This document shows positions 61,812 to 64,000 of a stretch of DNA of 64,000 bases, piece after piece. Each line of letters opens with the position of its first letter. Position 1 is the stretch's first letter. The notes beneath the pieces are model-generated. The model was not told where the DNA came from. It was given only the letters and a program-made list of their open reading frames with translations, and did no database searches. The position numbers and the translations under genes were made by a program. This DNA is from an uncultured Spirochaetales bacterium (lineage in GTDB: Bacteria > Spirochaetota > Spirochaetia > Sphaerochaetales > Sphaerochaetaceae): the NCBI GenBank assembly GCA_944390045.1, contig CALXOO010000001.1, forward strand, positions 158,002 to 222,001. Reading direction: 5' to 3'.

Positions 61812-61888
61812 GGAAAACGTGTTTTTGATGAACCTTTTTCTCCGGAAAAATGTGTAAAATCTTGTCTCAAAACGCGGAAAAACGTGTT
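61812..61888 (+). repeat. Three direct repeats of GGAAAAACGTGT, 32 bases apart
   Basis: GGAAAACGTGTT (61812), GGAAAAATGTGT (61844) and GGAAAAACGTGTTA (61876) start exactly 32 bases apart, about three helical turns, in an AT-rich stretch just upstream of the mini-IscB omega RNA. This looks like an array of protein-binding sites. Spacers are unrelated. Confidence 0.65.
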
Positions 61889-61928
61889 AAGCTGGGTTTA
61901 AGACAACACAATCATGAGGATTGTTAAT

Positions 61929-62295
61929 GTCAACGACCTGCAGCACGAGGCTGCAGGCATGAGGAGGAGACTCCGGATGCCTGACGTTGACTAGCCCCAG
62001 TGATGAGGCTCAAGCCTCTGAACTACGTTGGTCGGGAATATATAGGCACCAGTGGATGTAGCTCTAGTCCACTGCTTCTGCGGTGCATGGTCAAGAGTCC
62101 TGTCAGGTAGGGACGGCGCCATGCACATCAAACCCCCTCCAACATGGGCGAAGGGCGACAGGGAGAGAGATCCCGTGACGGTAGCGGAAAGCCGGCCAAG
62201 AAGGCGACGTTTCCGCATCCTCCTCCAGACGCGCATCAGGGGCGTCGGGAGCAGAGGATTGGAACATCCCCCTGAGACTCGCCGGCAAGGAGGCA
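61929..62295 (+). ncRNA. Omega RNA (HEARO RNA) of the mini-IscB element
   Basis: It has the same ordered blocks as the omega RNA at 11.8-12.1 kb: outer stem GTCAAC (61929-61934) / GTTGAC (61986-61991) then TAG, CTACGTT, TAGGCACC, GGATGT, CTAGTCC, CTGCGGT, GTAGGGAC and GGCGAAGG, then a 3' hairpin. Inner stems differ in sequence but can still pair (CCTGCAG/CTGCAGG), so structure appears conserved by compensating change. A guide of about 16 nt would be 61913-61928. The segment before the ORF is longer than in the intact copy. Confidence 0.85.
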
Positions 62296-62302
62296 TGACG
62301 AC

Positions 62303-62623
62303 ATGGTATACGTACTCAACAATGACGGCTCTCCCCTCATGCCATGCACCGAGGCCAAGGCGAGGCATCTGGTCGAGGGTGGGAAGGCGAACCAGGCGGC
62401 GAGGAAGGTCGCAGGGTTTGGCCTGGGCGACAAGGTCATGTGCTCAGGGCAGCTGTGCTACATACATGGCAGGAGGAGCTCGGGCTACTTCGACATCCGT
62501 CGCCTGGACGGGACAAGGGTCCATGCAGGAATACACTACAGGCACTTGACGCTCGTCGAGCGTGCGAATACGAATCTTATCTACAAGGAGGTTATGGAGG
62601 TTCCTCCATCAGGACGAGCCTGA
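62303..62623 (+). CDS. Mini-IscB: PLMP segment joined to the C-terminal domain, no RuvC or HNH
   Basis: A 106-residue protein. Residues 1-30 are the PLMP segment (VYVLNNDGSPLMP, KARHLVEGGKA). Residues about 30-106 match the C-terminal domain of the intact IscB (GFGLGDKV, CYIHGRRSSGYFDIRR, GIHYRHLTLVERANT), with about three quarters identity by eye over 42 aligned residues. RuvC-I/II/III, the bridge helix and HNH, about 320 residues, are cleanly absent in frame. AAGGAGG (62287-62293) precedes the ATG and no stop interrupts the frame. It could be a deletion relic, or an omega-RNA-binding protein without cleavage. Confidence 0.85.
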   Translation: MVYVLNNDGSPLMPCTEAKARHLVEGGKANQAARKVAGFGLGDKVMCSGQLCYIHGRRSSGYFDIRRLDGTRVHAGIHYRHLTLVERANTNLIYKEVMEVPPSGRA

Positions 62624-62637
62624 TGGTTTCCCCCTCC

Positions 62638-63990
62638 ATGAAATTTATGAAGCGAGAAGCATTTTCAAGACTGGTGGAATGGAAAAATGATCCTGATCGC
62701 AAACCGCTGATCATCCGGGGTGCCCGCCAGGTAGGTAAGACATGGCTCATGAAGGAGTTCGGTAAAGTCTGCTATGAAAGCTTTGTCTATTTCAACTTTG
62801 ATGAAGCAGAGGAACTTAAATCCATCTTCGAGACTAACAAAAACCCTCAGCGGATCATTGAACTGCTTGCCCTGGTTGCAGGGCAAAGAATTTTGCCGGA
62901 AGAGACTCTTATCATTTTCGATGAGGTTCAGGAATGCCCTGATGCATTGAATACACTCAAATACTTCAAGGAGAAGGCAAATAACTATCATGTCATTGCT
63001 GCCGGCAGCATGCTTGGAACCCTTCTTTCGCAACCAAAGTCATACCCTGTTGGTATGGTCAATATAATTGATCTCTATCCTCTGTATTTCGATGAATTTC
63101 TGGAAGCTGTTGACCCGTCTCTATTTGCTTACTATGAAAACATCCGAAAAGATCAGATGATTGAGGAAATTTTCCATAACCGTCTGCTTGAGGCTTACAG
63201 TAACTATCTGATTATCGGAGGAATGCCTGAATGTGTTGTATCCTGGATCAAACGCAAAGATCCGGCTGCAGTATTCCGGATACAGCGGGAACTCATTGAG
63301 ATATATGAAAATGACTTTTCCAAACACAATGGAAAAGTGAATAGCGGACGTATCCTGATGGTGTTTCGTAGCATTGTCTCCCAGCTTGCCAAATCTAACG
63401 AGAAGTTCGTCTATGGCTCTGTCCGCCAGGGAGGCAGGGCTAGGGACTTTGAAGAAGCAATCGAGTGGCTTGTCTCAGCTGGTATGATCAATCGTATTTA
63501 CAATGTTTCGAAAATTGAACATCCGCTTGCTGCATTCGACAAGCTCGATCAGTTCAAGCTCTTTCTCTTTGATACCGGACTCTTGAAGCATATGGCAGGT
63601 ATAGATAACAGTGCAATCCTGCTGAAAACCGGCTATCAGTTCAAAGGCCCGCTGACTGAGAACTATGTCCTGCAGCAGCTTCACGGCAGGATGGATGTTG
63701 AGCCACGATATTTTTCTGATAAAAGAGGAGAAATTGATTTCGTGTTTCAGCATGGAACTGAGATTGTTCCTGTTGAGGTGAAAGGAGGTGAAGACAAGTC
63801 TGCACCCTCATTCAAGCGGTATATCTCAGAGCATCATCCAGAACATGCGGTACGTTTTTCAAAGCGAGGATACCGGAGGGATGGAAATATAACAAACATA
63901 CCTCTTTATCTTGCTGGCAAGGTGTGTTGGCGCCGGTTTAGAAGGGCACACCGTGGCCGGAATGAAAGGGCAAATCATCAGCCGGAATAA
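62638..63990 (+). CDS. AAA ATPase with DUF4143 domain, C-terminus replaced by IS end
   Basis: A protein of about 450 residues. The N-terminal AAA domain has Walker A IIRGARQVGKTWLMKEF, FDEAEELKSIFETN and Walker B ETLIIFDEVQECPDALNTL, then AAGSMLGTLLSQ (sensor). The DUF4143 half follows (YLIIGGMPECVVSWI, FLFDTGLLKHMAGID, RYFSDKRGEIDFVFQ, IVPVEVKGG), whose end is a restriction-endonuclease-like fold. The native end should lie near NIPLYLAGK; the last about 22 residues (from VCWRRF) are read from repeated transposon-end sequence. Starts at 62638 or 62647 are both possible. These ATPases are common in mobile DNA; function is unclear. Confidence 0.85.
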   Translation: MKFMKREAFSRLVEWKNDPDRKPLIIRGARQVGKTWLMKEFGKVCYESFVYFNFDEAEELKSIFETNKNPQRIIELLALVAGQRILPEETLIIFDEVQECPDALNTLKYFKEKANNYHVIAAGSMLGTLLSQPKSYPVGMVNIIDLYPLYFDEFLEAVDPSLFAYYENIRKDQMIEEIFHNRLLEAYSNYLIIGGMPECVVSWIKRKDPAAVFRIQRELIEIYENDFSKHNGKVNSGRILMVFRSIVSQLAKSNEKFVYGSVRQGGRARDFEEAIEWLVSAGMINRIYNVSKIEHPLAAFDKLDQFKLFLFDTGLLKHMAGIDNSAILLKTGYQFKGPLTENYVLQQLHGRMDVEPRYFSDKRGEIDFVFQHGTEIVPVEVKGGEDKSAPSFKRYISEHHPEHAVRFSKRGYRRDGNITNIPLYLAGKVCWRRFRRAHRGRNERANHQPE

Positions 63991-64000
63991 AAGGGCAACA
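63924..64000 (+). mobile_element. Left end of an IS21-like insertion sequence with repeated terminal sites
   Basis: Three related units, GCCGGTTTAGAAGGGCA (63932), GCCGGAATGAAAGGGCA (63956) and GCCGGAATAAAAGGGCA (63981), start 24 and 25 bases apart just after TGTTGGC. Multiple terminal repeats of this kind are typical of IS21-family ends, where they bind the IstA transposase. The transposase genes would lie beyond the window, so the family is not proven. Confidence 0.55.

Larger units (their letters stand above)
61929..62637 (+). mobile_element. Mini-IscB element (omega RNA, nuclease-free ORF, right-end hairpin)
   Basis: The unit begins at the omega-RNA outer stem and ends beyond TTCCTC, a CATCAGG-ACGAG-CCTGATG hairpin (62607-62625) and GTTTCC. 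The intact element has the same order at its right end. No transposase is encoded. The next gene begins directly at or after the end, and the left flank carries GAGGA (61916-61920), so the element may have entered between a ribosome site and a start codon. Confidence 0.7.

Noticed and set aside
61812..61888. Possible CRISPR array
   Set aside because: The repeat core is only 12-13 bases and imperfect, with three copies and no cas genes; repeated binding sites are more likely.
62344..62637. Extension of the DUF4143 ATPase back through the mini-IscB region
   Set aside because: This frame is out of phase with the homologous mini-IscB frame, has no family match, and runs through the right-end hairpin.

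Overview
The window reads as a chromosomal segment of a fermentative, host-associated spirochaete, most likely near Sphaerochaetaceae/Treponemataceae. The support is indirect: spirochaete-style exported binding proteins whose signal peptides end in FAGGSSE, WAQGAAE or FAQSAAE, several lipoproteins and small beta-barrel proteins that imply an outer membrane, moderately high G+C, and a gut-type gene set (sulfated-glycan use, peptide uptake, selenium and molybdenum-hydroxylase accessory genes). No rRNA or other taxonomic marker is present, so this placement is an inference.

Layout. 1-9.4 kb: the start of lon, a lipoprotein with an internal duplication, then a selenium block (cysteine desulfidase, XdhC, cysteine desulfurase, YedE, YedF/TusA, DUF3343, SelD, YgeW). 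9.4-14.6 kb: a metal-chelate ABC operon (permease, ATPase, methyltransferase, binding protein) split by an IscB element with its omega (HEARO) RNA. 14.6-24.5 kb: cation efflux, hydrolase, malic enzyme, tRNA-Arg, tRNA-Pro, serA-serC-lrp, an MFS carrier and an AraC regulator. 24.5-29.2 kb: oppBCDF, with a very large OppC. 29.3-36 kb: nnr, a membrane protein, NUDIX, ilvE, htrA, uvrB. 36-42.9 kb: a thiamine ABC operon under a TPP riboswitch that runs without a break into two tandem cassettes of a beta-barrel protein plus a caspase-like lipoprotein. 43-50.4 kb: oppA, small genes, a pectinesterase, a lipoprotein, and gene-poor DNA with transposon relics. 50.4-61.7 kb: a sulfated-glycan locus (membrane AraC sensor, three-gene ABC importer, three sulfatases, GH88). 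61.9-64 kb: a second omega-RNA element encoding only a 106-residue IscB stripped of both nuclease domains, then a DUF4143 ATPase whose tail is replaced by the repeated end of an IS21-like element.

Strongest signals. (1) The nuclease-free mini-IscB keeps the PLMP segment, the C-terminal domain, a full omega-RNA leader and a right-end hairpin matching those of the intact IscB 50 kb away, so it could be a natural RNA-guided binder without cleavage. (2) The duplicated exported caspase/beta-barrel cassette is joined by 4-base overlaps to a riboswitch-controlled thiamine transporter operon. (3) About ten transcription-unit first genes have a -10 element only 6-9 bases before the start codon and no Shine-Dalgarno site, while genes inside operons have clear ones; leaderless mRNAs may be common in this genome.

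All identifications come from reading the sequence. No database search or structure prediction was run, and residue-level homology statements are by eye.
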